Part shown: positions 17,616 through 25,783 of the stretch, one piece after another
Layout of the letters: the number at the start of each line of letters is the position of its first letter
Numbering within the stretch: the first letter of the stretch is position 1
Source of the DNA: Sagittula salina
GTDB lineage: Bacteria > Pseudomonadota > Alphaproteobacteria > Rhodobacterales > Rhodobacteraceae
DNA: 45,990 bases
Direction: 5' to 3'
Assembly: GCF_017813235.1 (NCBI RefSeq)
Contig: NZ_JAGISH010000022.1
Coordinates: 1 to 45,990 of the forward strand
Made by a program: the position numbers and the translations under genes
Notes under the pieces: model-generated
The model's input: only the letters and a program-made list of their open reading frames with translations
Database searches by the model: none
What the model was told of the DNA's origin: nothing

Positions 17616-18377
17616 CCCACATGGTTTCTCGCCGCCCCCGCCCGATGCCGAGCCACAGAAGGTGCATCCCGCCGCGACCAGAGCGCGGTTGGACTTCCTC
17701 AGCGCTCCAATGCCGCGACCGCCACGCGGACGCATTTTTCCAGCCAGCTCCGCTGCCCGGACGCGGCCGCCTCGCCGCCCGGCAGTGTGTGAGAGCGAAC
17801 TCATCACGCAAACTTCGAGCACTGCTCATTGTTGGACGCGTATAACCTCACTGCGGCAAAAATTCACGGCAACCTGAGACGGCAATCGCACCTGCAGGAT
17901 TCGCGGCGTCTGGAACCTCGCGCTTTTGCAGCGCACGGAGGGGCGCCGCCGGGCGGAGGAGGCTTGACTGGCGAAGCCCACCGGCGGCCCGACGGACCCC
18001 GAGCAAACGTCTGGCCCGGAGGGCAAAAACGTCGGAAGGCGCCCCCCCGACCCGCGCCTGAAGGCAAAATTGCATTCGGTGCGCGCCCGCGACGATCGGC
18101 CACGCGGGGCCGCGCGGCCCCTGCCACAAGCGTCTTCATGCATCAAACGCCCACCGAGGCACCCTGACGGCTGGGCCTTCCCGGCAGGTTTTATCCGCGC
18201 CGCTTGCCGTGCCGCGCGCTTTCCGCATCATGACCAGTGACGGGTCTCCGATTCCAACGACCTGAACGCGCGGCTTTGTCATGCTGCCGCGCCTGGCGGA
18301 AGGATTGACATGCACGGGATTTCACGGCTCTGCGAACTGATTACGGCCCGACCCGAGACCAGGGAGGGCAGTACGAC
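17616..18377. other. 762-bp gap between ABC operon and N-ATPase operon
   Basis: No gene is supported. Several G+C-driven open frames overlap on both strands without family motifs. A 16-bp perfect palindrome of G/C runs lies at 18106-18121. The promoter of the N-ATPase operon should be in the last ~200 bases, but I cannot assign it; a TTGACA at 18305-18310 has no good partner 16-18 bases downstream. Confidence 0.35.
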
Positions 18378-19781
18378 ATGAGCGACGCCGCCCATGTCGT
18401 GGCCGTGCGCGGGCCGGTGATCGACTTCGCCTGCGAGGGCGCGCTTCCCGCCGTGGGCACTGCGGTGATCGTCGATCTCGAAGGCTACGACATCACTTGC
18501 GAAGTGCAGGCGCACCTCGGAGATGGCCGCTTTCGCGCCATTGCCTTGCAACCGACGCAAGGGCTGTCGCGGCGGATGCCCGCCACGCTCACCCATAGGC
18601 CGATCACCGTGCCGGTGGGCCCCGCGACACTGGGGCGGCTGCTGAATGTTCTGGGGGATCCCGGGGACGATGGCCCTGCCCTACCCGCCGACACACCGCG
18701 CCGCGCCATCCATCAGCCGGTCCCGCCGCTCTCCCGCGCCAAGGCCGCGATCGAGGTCTTCTCTACCGGGATCAAGATCCTCGACCTGCTCGCGCCCTTG
18801 GCACAGGGCGGCAAGGCCGCGCTTTTCGGCGGTGCGGGTGTGGGCAAGACGGTTCTGGTGACCGAACTGATCCACGCGATGGTAACAGGCTACGATGGCG
18901 TTTCGGTTTTTGCCGGGGTGGGCGAGCGGTCCCGCGAGGGGCACGAGATGCTGCACGACATGGGGCAATATGGCGTGCTCGACCGCACCGTTCTGGTTTA
19001 CGGCCAGATGAACGAACCGCCCGGCGCTCGCTGGCGGGTTCCGCTGACCGCGCTGACCATCGCGGAACACATCCGCGACGAGGACCGGCGCAACGTGCTG
19101 CTGCTCATGGATAACGTCTTTCGCTTTGTCCAGGCGGGGGCGGAGGTCTCCGGACTGCTCGGGCGGATGCCGTCCCGCGTAGGCTACCAGCCCACGCTGG
19201 AGACCGAGGTTGCGGGCCTGCAGGAGCGCATTGCGTCGGGTCGCCATGCCGCCATCACCGCGATCGAGGCCGTCTATGTGCCCGCCGACGATTTCACAGA
19301 CCCGGCGGTGTCCGCAATCAGCACGCATATGGACAGCACCGTTGTGCTGTCGCGTGATCTTGCCGCGCAGGGCATCTACCCGGCAATCGACCCGTTGCAC
19401 ACCACCTCCGTGCTGCTCGATCCCGCCATCGTGGGCGCGGATCACGCCAGAACGGCGGCCGACGTGCGCGAGATCATGGAACGCTACGAGGAATTGCGCG
19501 ATGTCATCGCCATGCTCGGGGTCGAGGAACTGGGGAGGGAGGAACAACTGATGGTCGGACGCGCCCGCCGCCTGCAACGCTTCCTGACTCAGCCCTTCTT
19601 TGTGGCGGCCCCGTTTACCGGGATGGAGGGGCGCAGCGTGGCTGTCGCGGACACAATCGCCGGCTGCCGCCGCATTGTCGACGGTGGTTGCGACGATTGG
19701 GCAGAGGCTTCGTTCTACATGATCGGCGACCTTGGCGAGGCGGAGGCGCGCGAAGCGGCCCGCCGCAAGGGCGCGGCATGA
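18378..19781 (+). CDS. atpD: N-ATPase beta subunit
   Basis: A 467-residue catalytic beta subunit. Walker A is GGAGVGKT (151-158); GERSREG supplies the catalytic Glu region, VLLLMDNVFRF is Walker B, and GRMPSRVGYQPTLETEVAGLQERI is the conserved beta-subunit block. It hydrolyses or makes ATP at the alpha/beta interface. ATG 18378 has GGGAGGGC upstream. As the first gene of an operon ordered atpD-C-Q-R-B-E-F-A-G, it belongs to the N-ATPase type, which is usually carried in addition to a normal F-ATPase and is spread by horizontal transfer. Its stop overlaps atpC by four bases. Confidence 0.96.
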   Translation: MSDAAHVVAVRGPVIDFACEGALPAVGTAVIVDLEGYDITCEVQAHLGDGRFRAIALQPTQGLSRRMPATLTHRPITVPVGPATLGRLLNVLGDPGDDGPALPADTPRRAIHQPVPPLSRAKAAIEVFSTGIKILDLLAPLAQGGKAALFGGAGVGKTVLVTELIHAMVTGYDGVSVFAGVGERSREGHEMLHDMGQYGVLDRTVLVYGQMNEPPGARWRVPLTALTIAEHIRDEDRRNVLLLMDNVFRFVQAGAEVSGLLGRMPSRVGYQPTLETEVAGLQERIASGRHAAITAIEAVYVPADDFTDPAVSAISTHMDSTVVLSRDLAAQGIYPAIDPLHTTSVLLDPAIVGADHARTAADVREIMERYEELRDVIAMLGVEELGREEQLMVGRARRLQRFLTQPFFVAAPFTGMEGRSVAVADTIAGCRRIVDGGCDDWAEASFYMIGDLGEAEAREAARRKGAA

Positions 19782-20233
19782 CCGCGCTCTCGCTCATCGT
19801 GGAGACGCCGCTTGAACGGGTGGTCGAGGTCTCCGGCGTGGCGTCGCTCAGGGGGGAGGACGCCAGCGGCGGCTTTGGCATCCTCCCCGGGCACGCCGAT
19901 TTCGTCACCGTCATCGACGCGGGCGTGCTGCGCTGGCGGGGCACTGCGAACCCGTGGCGGTTTTGCGTGCTGCGTGGCGGGGTCTTTTCCATGACCGGCG
20001 GCCAGGCCGTGCACGTCGCCTGCCGAGAAGCGATCACCGGCGATGACCTTGCCAACCTTCAGGTCGAGGTCCGCCGCGCCCGGGCAGAGATCGAGGATGC
20101 CGCCCGCAAGGCCCGCACAGACAGTGCGAAACTGCACGCCCGGGCCATCCGCCGTCTGATGCGCGGGCTGGCGCTCGGCCCTGACTCGCTGGCCGGCGAA
20201 CTCGTGCATCTCGACGGGGAGGACGCACCATGA
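19778..20233 (+). CDS. atpC: N-ATPase epsilon subunit
   Basis: A 151-residue epsilon subunit. The N-terminal beta-sandwich is seen in LIVETPLERVVEVSGVASLRGEDASGGFGILPGHADFVTVIDAGVLRWRG (compare GxxGIxPgHa), followed by a helical C-terminal part (DLANLQVEVRRARAEIEDAARKARTDSAKLHARAIRRLMRGLAL). It joins gamma to the c-ring and can regulate hydrolysis. The start overlaps the atpD stop (ATGA), as it does with atpQ downstream. Confidence 0.92.
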   Translation: MTALSLIVETPLERVVEVSGVASLRGEDASGGFGILPGHADFVTVIDAGVLRWRGTANPWRFCVLRGGVFSMTGGQAVHVACREAITGDDLANLQVEVRRARAEIEDAARKARTDSAKLHARAIRRLMRGLALGPDSLAGELVHLDGEDAP

Positions 20234-20499
20234 GCGACCCCCGCTCCGAGGAAGCCGCCCGCCGCGCCGATGCCCGCGCCCGCGCCGGACGCGAAGACCC
20301 CGAGCCCTCTCTCGCCCGCCGTTTCGGACAGATCGGCGTGCTGGGCTGGCTCATCGTCCTGCCGATCCTCGCAGGAATCTATGCGGGGCATCGGCTAGAC
20401 CGCTGGCTCGGCACCGGCATCATGCTCTCCGCCGCGCTCCTGCTGGTGGGGGCGGTGCTGGGCCTTTGGCTGGCCTTCAGATGGATGCACGACCAATGA
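20230..20499 (+). CDS. atpQ: N-ATPase accessory membrane protein AtpQ
   Basis: An 89-residue protein with a charged N-terminal half (EEAARRADARARAGREDPEPSLARRFGQIG) and two hydrophobic segments (VLGWLIVLPILAGIYAGHRLDRWLG and MLSAALLLVGAVLGLWLAFRWM). This is the AtpI/AtpZ-like layout of AtpQ, one of two small membrane genes specific to N-ATPase operons; it may assist c-ring assembly or ion passage. The start overlaps the atpC stop (ATGA). Confidence 0.85.
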   Translation: MSDPRSEEAARRADARARAGREDPEPSLARRFGQIGVLGWLIVLPILAGIYAGHRLDRWLGTGIMLSAALLLVGAVLGLWLAFRWMHDQ

Positions 20500-20759
20500 C
20501 GACGCTTCTATGCCTCGCCGCCGGCCTCGTGGGCCTGGCAACCGGATGGCTGCACTTTGCCACGCTGGCACGCGTGACCGACCTGCTGCTGGAAGGGCGG
20601 CTTGCGGGCGTGGCTCTGCAACTGGGCCGCTTCGGCCTGACCGGCGGTTTTCTCGCGCTTTGCGCAGGGGCGGGCTGGCCGGTACTGCTGTCGGGCGCGG
20701 CGGGGATCATGGCGGGGCGCGCCCTCGTTCTGTGGAGGGCGCAATGGACAACCCGCTGA
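20496..20759 (+). CDS. atpR: N-ATPase accessory membrane protein AtpR
   Basis: An 87-residue hydrophobic protein with three membrane segments (LLCLAAGLVGLATGWLHFATL, VALQLGRFGLTGGFLALCAGAG, WPVLLSGAAGIMAGRALVL), the second hallmark of N-ATPase operons. Charged residues inside the membrane segments (Arg in ALQLGRFG, Arg in AGRALVLWR) are typical of AtpR and have been suggested to act with AtpQ at the c-ring; that role is not proven. ATG 20496 overlaps the atpQ stop, and the gene's 3' end overlaps atpB by 16 bases. Confidence 0.85.
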   Translation: MTTLLCLAAGLVGLATGWLHFATLARVTDLLLEGRLAGVALQLGRFGLTGGFLALCAGAGWPVLLSGAAGIMAGRALVLWRAQWTTR

Positions 20760-21427
20760 CGACAACCACCGCCTTCACCCTCGGCTCAGTTGCGGTCACC
20801 TGGCCCGTCGTCACCACCTGGGGCATCATGGCAGCGCTGACGCTGGCCTCCATCCTCGTCAGCCGCCGCCTGTCGCCCCGGCCGGGCCGGGTGCAGGCGG
20901 TGGCGGAACTGCTGGTGGAGACGCTCGATTCGGAAATCACCGCCACCATCCCCGGCGACCCCGCCCGTTTTCGCGCGCTGATCGGCACCCTGCTGCTGTT
21001 TATCCTGATCGCCAACCTTTCCTCCCTCGTTCCGGGGGTGGACCCCCCCACCGCGCATCTCGAAACCGACGCGGCGCTGGCTGCCATAGTGTTTGTCGCC
21101 AGCGTCGGCTGGGGCATCCGGACGCAGGGCGTCGGCGGCTGGCTCGCGGGCTTCGCGCGTCCCAGCTGGGTCATGCTGCCCCTCAACCTTGTCGAACAGA
21201 TCACCCGGCACCTGTCGCTTACCGTGCGCCTCTTCGGCAACGTCATGAGCGGCGTCTTCATCATCGGCATCATCCTCTCGCTCGCGGGTCTGCTGATCCC
21301 GATCCCACTCATGGCGCTCGACCTCCTGACCGGCATCGTGCAGGCGTACATCTTCGCCACCCTCGCGATCGTCTTCATCGGCTCCGCCGTTTCCGGCAAA
21401 GAGCCCCCCGAAAAGGACCCTTCATGA
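20744..21427 (+). CDS. atpB: N-ATPase a subunit
   Basis: A 227-residue integral membrane stator subunit. LNLVEQITRHLSLTVRLFGNVMSGVFIIGII is the conserved fourth/fifth helix block; the Arg in LTVRLFGN is the essential arginine facing the c-ring glutamate. FILIANLSSLVPG is the conserved TM region before it. About five membrane helices. ATG 20744 overlaps the atpR end by 16 bases and is preceded by GGAGGGC. Longer open frames upstream are shadows of atpR. Stop and atpE start overlap (ATGA). Confidence 0.94.
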   Translation: MDNPLTTTTAFTLGSVAVTWPVVTTWGIMAALTLASILVSRRLSPRPGRVQAVAELLVETLDSEITATIPGDPARFRALIGTLLLFILIANLSSLVPGVDPPTAHLETDAALAAIVFVASVGWGIRTQGVGGWLAGFARPSWVMLPLNLVEQITRHLSLTVRLFGNVMSGVFIIGIILSLAGLLIPIPLMALDLLTGIVQAYIFATLAIVFIGSAVSGKEPPEKDPS

Positions 21428-21672
21428 ATGATATGATCCAGATCGTCAGCATCTTCTCCGCCGCGCTGTCCGTGGGCCTCGGTGCCATCGGCCCCGCGCT
21501 GGCCGAAGGCCGCGCTGTGGCCTCCGCCGTCGACGCCATCGCGCGACAGCCAGAGGCCGCTGGCACCATCTCTCGCACGCTCTTCGTCGGCCTCGCCATG
21601 ATCGAGACGACCGCCATCTATTGCCTCGTACTGGCGCTCCTGCTGCTGTTCGCGAACCCCTTCGTGGCATGA
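21424..21672 (+). CDS. atpE: N-ATPase c subunit
   Basis: An 82-residue hairpin of two membrane helices joined by the RQP loop (41-43). The ion-binding carboxylate is Glu61 (GLAMIETTAIY), with Thr62 and Tyr66 beside it and a second carboxylate, Glu28, in helix 1 (GPALAEGRA). This double-Glu site with ET...Y resembles sodium-site residues and is the usual N-ATPase pattern. The Burkholderia pseudomallei N-ATPase c-ring with this type of site was reported to have 17 subunits and to be proton-specific, so ion choice cannot be settled from sequence. It overlaps atpB and atpF by four bases each. Confidence 0.95.
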   Translation: MNDMIQIVSIFSAALSVGLGAIGPALAEGRAVASAVDAIARQPEAAGTISRTLFVGLAMIETTAIYCLVLALLLLFANPFVA

Positions 21673-22388
21673 CCTTCGACTTCACCACCTTTGCGCTGCA
21701 ACTGGTCAACGTCCTGGTGCTGCTGGCGATCCTGCGACACTTCCTGTTCCGCCCGGTCGCCGACATCATCGCCCGCCGCAAGGCCCAGACGGAGGCCGCG
21801 CTCGATGCGGCCGCGCAGGCGCGGACAGAGGCAGAGACCGCCACCGCGCAGGCCCATGCGCAAGCCGCCGAACAGACCGCCGCCCGTGCCGCCATCCTCG
21901 AAGCCGCCACGCGGGAGGCCGGTAGCCGTCGCGCCGAACTGCTGGATAAGGCGCACGAGGAGGCCGCGCAAATTGTGGCGGAAGGCCGCGCCGCCCGCAG
22001 CCACGAGCGCGAGGCGGAAGACGAGCGTGCCCTGACCCGGCTGCGCGACCTCTCGGTGGCCGTGGCCCGGCAGGCGCTGGCGGCGCAACCGCCGGACATG
22101 CAGGGCTACCTCGACCGCCTCGCCGCGACGCTGGCGGCCATGCCTGAGGGGGATCGCAAGGCCCTGCTGAGCGGACCGCTGACACTGGTCTCCGCCGCAC
22201 GTTTGCCTGACGCCCTTCTGCGTCAGGCGCAGGCCGCGCTGGCCCCCTACGGCGCCACGGCAACCCCCGCCACAGATCCCGCGCTGATCGCCGGGATCGA
22301 ACTGCGGTCTCCCAGCGGCGTGCTGCGCAACTCGCTCGCCCACGACCTCGATCTGCTGGCAAAGGCCCTGCACGATGACCGCGCCTGA
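21669..22388 (+). CDS. atpF: N-ATPase b-delta fusion subunit
   Basis: A 239-residue peripheral stalk protein. One N-terminal membrane helix (FALQLVNVLVLLAILRHFLF), a long alanine-rich coiled coil (about 35-135) and a C-terminal domain. The end (DPALIAGIELRSPSGVLRNSLAHDLDLLAKAL) matches the C-terminus of the delta subunit. No separate atpH lies in the operon, so this gene supplies both functions. ATG 21669 overlaps the atpE stop; the 3' end overlaps atpA by 14 bases. Confidence 0.9.
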   Translation: MTFDFTTFALQLVNVLVLLAILRHFLFRPVADIIARRKAQTEAALDAAAQARTEAETATAQAHAQAAEQTAARAAILEAATREAGSRRAELLDKAHEEAAQIVAEGRAARSHEREAEDERALTRLRDLSVAVARQALAAQPPDMQGYLDRLAATLAAMPEGDRKALLSGPLTLVSAARLPDALLRQAQAALAPYGATATPATDPALIAGIELRSPSGVLRNSLAHDLDLLAKALHDDRA

Positions 22389-23919
22389 AACTGGGCCTGA
22401 AACGGGGCCTGAAACGGGACCTGAAACACCCTCCGATCCCGTCCTGACCGCGCTGAAGGACCGGCTCGCCCGCACCCAGCTCGGCCCCGCGGCGGAGGAA
22501 CGCGGCACCGTGATCGCCGTGGCCGACGGGCTCGCCCGGCTTGCCGGCCTTCCGGGTGCTGGCCTGAACGAAGTCCTCACCTTCGCCACCGGGGCGCGTG
22601 GCTTCGTGCTCTCGCTCGAGGAAGACGAGGTGCAGGCCGCCTTCCTCGACAGTGCCGAGGGCATCAGCGCGGGCGATACCGTCACGCGCACTGGAGCCGT
22701 GCTGTCCGTCCCGGTGGGCGAGGCGCTGCTGGGCCGGGTGCTGGACCCATTGGGCGGTCCGCTTGACGATCTGCCTGCGCCGGAAACGAGCGCGACTCTG
22801 CCCGCCGAACGCCCCGCTCCCAGCATCATCGACCGCGACTTCGTCTCCGAACCGCTGGCCACCGGGCTTCTGGTAGTCGACGCGCTGTTTGCCATCGGGC
22901 GCGGTCAGCGCGAGTTGATCGTAGGCGAACGCCAGACCGGGAAGACCTCCATCGCCGTGGACGCCATCCTGAACCAGACGGATGGCGATGTGATCAGCAT
23001 CTACTGCGCCATCGGCCAGCGCAGCACCGCCACAGCCCGCGTCATCGACACGCTGCGCCATTTCGGAGCGCTGTCGCGCACAATAACCGTGGTCGCGGAC
23101 CCGGCGGGCGAACCGGGGCTGCGCTGGCTGGCGCCCTTTGCTGCCACCGCCATGGCCGAATGGTTCCGCGACCGTGGGCGGCAGGTGCTCATCGTTTACG
23201 ACGACCTCACCAAACACGCCGCCACTCACCGCGAACTCGCGCTGCTCGCCCGCCAGCCCCCGGGGCGCGAGGCATATCCCGGCGACATCTTCTACCTGCA
23301 CGCGCGGTTGCTGGAACGCGCAGGGAAACTGTCCGGCGCGCTCGGCGGCGGCTCTCTCACCGCGCTGCCCATCGCGGAGATCGACGCGGGCAATCTCTCT
23401 GCCTATATCCCGACGAACCTCATCTCCATCTCCGACGGACAGATCGTGACCTCCGGCGCGCTGTTCGCCGCCAACCAGCGCCCGGCGGTGGACGTCGGCC
23501 TTTCGGTCAGCCGTGTCGGCGGCAAGGCCCAGCCCGGCGCGATGAAGGCCGTGGCCGGGCGGCTGCGGCTCGATTACGCGCAGTATCTGGAGATGAAGAT
23601 GTTCTCCCGCTTTGGCGGCTTTGGCGACGCTACCACATCGGCACGGCTGAAACGCGGAGAGGCCATAGCAGCGCTTCTGGCGCAGGATCGCTTTCAGCCG
23701 ATGCCGCTTGCGGTGCAGGTGGCGCTTCTGGCGGCGCTCGACGCGGGCGCGCTGGATGGCGTGCCCGAAGACCGCATTGCCGCGCTCAAGCCCCGGCTGC
23801 CTGCCGCCCTCACCGCCGAGCCGGCGCTGGACGGCTTGCGCGCCGATCCCGCGACACTGTCGGAGGAAGCCCGCGCCGCCTGCACCGCGCAGGTCACGCG
23901 CCTGCTGGAACAGCCATGA
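22375..23919 (+). CDS. atpA: N-ATPase alpha subunit
   Basis: A 514-residue non-catalytic alpha subunit. P-loop GERQTGKT (184-191), VISIYCAIGQRS, LIVYDDLTKHAATHRELALL and SVSRVGGKAQ with the alpha-type arginine finger. The N-terminus is unusual: ETGP repeats from residues 5-18 replace the normal helix that binds delta. This may reflect the fused b-delta stalk. ATG 22375 overlaps the end of atpF by 14 bases. The repeat itself overlaps the atpF stop codon, so copy-number change would have to spare that frame. Confidence 0.95.
   Translation: MTAPETGPETGPETGPETPSDPVLTALKDRLARTQLGPAAEERGTVIAVADGLARLAGLPGAGLNEVLTFATGARGFVLSLEEDEVQAAFLDSAEGISAGDTVTRTGAVLSVPVGEALLGRVLDPLGGPLDDLPAPETSATLPAERPAPSIIDRDFVSEPLATGLLVVDALFAIGRGQRELIVGERQTGKTSIAVDAILNQTDGDVISIYCAIGQRSTATARVIDTLRHFGALSRTITVVADPAGEPGLRWLAPFAATAMAEWFRDRGRQVLIVYDDLTKHAATHRELALLARQPPGREAYPGDIFYLHARLLERAGKLSGALGGGSLTALPIAEIDAGNLSAYIPTNLISISDGQIVTSGALFAANQRPAVDVGLSVSRVGGKAQPGAMKAVAGRLRLDYAQYLEMKMFSRFGGFGDATTSARLKRGEAIAALLAQDRFQPMPLAVQVALLAALDAGALDGVPEDRIAALKPRLPAALTAEPALDGLRADPATLSEEARAACTAQVTRLLEQP
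22384..22431 (+). repeat. 12-bp tandem repeat, four copies, encoding Pro-Glu-Thr-Gly
   Basis: Four copies of cctgaaacnggg-type units (22384, 22396, 22408, and a partial match at 22420). They encode GPET-type tetrapeptides in the first 19 codons of atpA. The first unit contains the atpF stop codon. Confidence 0.85.
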
Positions 23920-24767
23920 CGGAGCGGCTTGAAGACGTCCGCCGCCGCCGCGCCGTGATCGACGACATCGGAGAGGTCGTGGGCGCGCTCAGGGCCATTG
24001 CCTCGGGCCGCGTGTCGGAGGCCCACGGCGCCCAGCGCGCCATCTCCTCCTATGATGCGCAGGTCTCGGACGCGCTGTCGCGCCTTGCCGCCCCCGCCGC
24101 CATTGTACAGCAAGGGCCGGGTCTCGCACTGGTGGTGGGCGCTGCGCAGGGGTTCTGCGGCGGCTACCCCGCCCGCGTGGCAGAGGCGGCGCTGCAACTG
24201 CCGCCCGACACCGGCCTTCTGGTGATCGGACAGCGCACCCGCGCCATGTTGGAGGTTGCCGGGTCTACACCGCTCTGGTCCGCCGACATGCCCACCGCCG
24301 CGCGCTTCGTCCCGCCGCTGGCCAGCGCCGTTACCGACGCGCTGCTGCACTTCGGAGAGGATCACCCCGGCCCGATCCGCGCGCTGTCGGGTCACGACGC
24401 GCCCGGTCTGCCGGTGAAGGAATGGCAGGTCTGGCCGCCCGAAGCGTCCGATGACGCGCCCCGAAGCCCCCCCGCTCTGCCGTTGACCACCCTGTCCGTG
24501 CCCGCCCTGATCCGCGCCCTCCTGGCAGAGGCCCTCTTTGCCGAGGTCGCCCGGACACTGATGACTGGACTGCAGATCGAGAACCGCGCCCGGGTAGAGG
24601 CCATGGCCCGCGCGCAATCCAGCCTCAAGACGCGCCGCGCCGAGGTCGACCAGCAGTACCGGCAGGCCCGGCAAGAGCAGATGACCACCGAGGTCATCGA
24701 ACTCTCGACCGCCGGGCAGGCCGCGGGAGGCCGGGCAGCGGGCGGGCAGACAGCGGGCGGGCGCTAG
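23916..24767 (+). CDS. atpG: N-ATPase gamma subunit
   Basis: A 283-residue rotor shaft. The N-terminal helix (MTERLEDVRRRRAVIDDIGEVVGALRAIASGR) and C-terminal helix (ARTLMTGLQIENRARVEAMARAQSSLKTRRAEVDQQYRQARQEQMTTEVIELSTAG) form the coiled-coil axle; GFCGGYPARV is the conserved Rossmann-like loop region. Sequence between is weakly conserved, as usual for N-ATPases. The last ~17 residues are a GQAAG/GRAAG/GQTAG repeat past the normal end (usually ELITGA.A). ATG 23916 overlaps the atpA stop. This is the last gene of the operon, followed by a hairpin. Confidence 0.92.
   Translation: MTERLEDVRRRRAVIDDIGEVVGALRAIASGRVSEAHGAQRAISSYDAQVSDALSRLAAPAAIVQQGPGLALVVGAAQGFCGGYPARVAEAALQLPPDTGLLVIGQRTRAMLEVAGSTPLWSADMPTAARFVPPLASAVTDALLHFGEDHPGPIRALSGHDAPGLPVKEWQVWPPEASDDAPRSPPALPLTTLSVPALIRALLAEALFAEVARTLMTGLQIENRARVEAMARAQSSLKTRRAEVDQQYRQARQEQMTTEVIELSTAGQAAGGRAAGGQTAGGR
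24714..24764 (+). repeat. 15-bp degenerate tandem repeat at the 3' end of atpG
   Basis: Three G+C-rich units of about 15 bases encode GQAAG, GRAAG and GQTAG, followed by GR and the stop. They extend the gamma C-terminus and their last unit forms the left arm of the hairpin at 24753. Confidence 0.75.
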
Positions 24768-24780
24768 GCATCCCGCCCGC
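24753..24780. terminator. Hairpin between convergent atpG and acuI
   Basis: GCGGGCGGG (24753-24761) and CCCGCCCGC (24772-24780) are perfect 9-bp inverted repeats with a 10-nt loop that holds the atpG stop. It stands between two convergent genes only 22 bases apart, so it may terminate both; no T-run is present on either side. Confidence 0.5.
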
Positions 24781-24789
24781 CATCAGATC

Positions 24790-25782
24790 TCAGCCCAGTT
24801 CGGGCGCCACCGGCACGACGATGCGCCCGCGCACCTGACCATCGAGGAACTTCGGCGCCGTCTCGATCACCTTGTCCATGGGCACCTCCACCGAGGCTCC
24901 GCCCAGCTTTTCCAGATCCAGCTCCGCCGCCAGAAGCCGCCACGCCTCCCGGCGTTTCTCGGATGGGCACATCACGCTGTCCACACCCGCAAGCGTCACA
25001 CCGCGCAGAATGAAAGGCACCACGGATGTCGGCAGGTCCATCCCCGCCGCCAGTCCGCAGGCCGCTACCGTGCCGCCGTAGCGCATCATCGACAGCAGGT
25101 TCGCCAGAACCGTGCTGCCCGCTACATCGACGGCCCCCGCCCAGCGCTCCTTGTTCAGCGGGCGCACCTTGCCGGACAGTTCCGCCCGATCGACGATGGA
25201 CGTGGCCCCGAGCCCCGTCAGGTAGTCCGCCTCCGATGCGCGCCCTGTCACCGCGGCGACGTCAAAACCTCGGCCGGCCAACAGCAGCGTCGCGACGGAC
25301 CCGACACCCCCCGCAGCACCCGTCACCGCCACCTCTCCAGAGGCGGGCACCACGCCGTGCGCCTCCAGCGCCATGACACACAGCATTGCCGTGTAGCCCG
25401 CCGTGCCGATCTCCATCGCCTGCCGCATGGAGATCCCTTCCGGAAGCGGCACCAGCCAGTCGCCTTTCACCCGCGCGGTCTTTGCCAGCCCGCCCCAGTG
25501 TACCTCTCCGACGCCCCACCCGTTCAGCACGACGTGATCGCCCACCGCATAATCGGGGTGCGCGCTTTGCGTTACCACCCCGGCAAAGTCGATCCCCGGC
25601 ACCATCGGAAACTTGCGCACCACGGGTGCCGTGCCGGTAATCGCGAGCGCGTCCTTGTAGTTCAGCGTCGACCAGGCAACGTCGATCCGGACATCGCCCT
25701 CCGGCAGCATGTCCTCTCCGACCTGCGTGAGTTTGACGCTCTGCGTCTCGTCGGTCTTCTCGATCAGGATTGCATCGAACAT
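24790..25782 (-). CDS. acuI: Acrylyl-CoA reductase AcuI (MDR family)
   Basis: A 330-residue medium-chain reductase of the YhdH/AcuI type. AWSTLNYKDALAITG, PMVPGIDFAGVV, DHVVLNGWGVGE and AVTGAAGGVGSVATLLLAG (NADPH-binding loop) are the family blocks. AcuI reduces toxic acryloyl-CoA to propionyl-CoA with NADPH, the key step in acrylate and DMSP use and in propionate detoxification in roseobacters. ATG 25782 has AAGGAGG upstream; the open frame continues upstream only as a shadow of acuR. It starts one base after the acuR stop, so the two are cotranscribed. No DMSP lyase gene is in view. Confidence 0.88.
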   Translation of the reverse strand: MFDAILIEKTDETQSVKLTQVGEDMLPEGDVRIDVAWSTLNYKDALAITGTAPVVRKFPMVPGIDFAGVVTQSAHPDYAVGDHVVLNGWGVGEVHWGGLAKTARVKGDWLVPLPEGISMRQAMEIGTAGYTAMLCVMALEAHGVVPASGEVAVTGAAGGVGSVATLLLAGRGFDVAAVTGRASEADYLTGLGATSIVDRAELSGKVRPLNKERWAGAVDVAGSTVLANLLSMMRYGGTVAACGLAAGMDLPTSVVPFILRGVTLAGVDSVMCPSEKRREAWRLLAAELDLEKLGGASVEVPMDKVIETAPKFLDGQVRGRIVVPVAPELG

Positions 25783-25783
25783 T

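Noticed and set aside
17848..18167. Overlapping open frames on both strands in the gap before atpD
   Set aside because: Several overlapping frames of similar length, no ribosome sites or motifs; they follow from the G+C content.
21766..23301. Minus-strand open frame of 511 codons across atpF and atpA
   Set aside because: An antisense shadow of two well-conserved ATPase genes; its Gly/Arg-rich translation has no family pattern.
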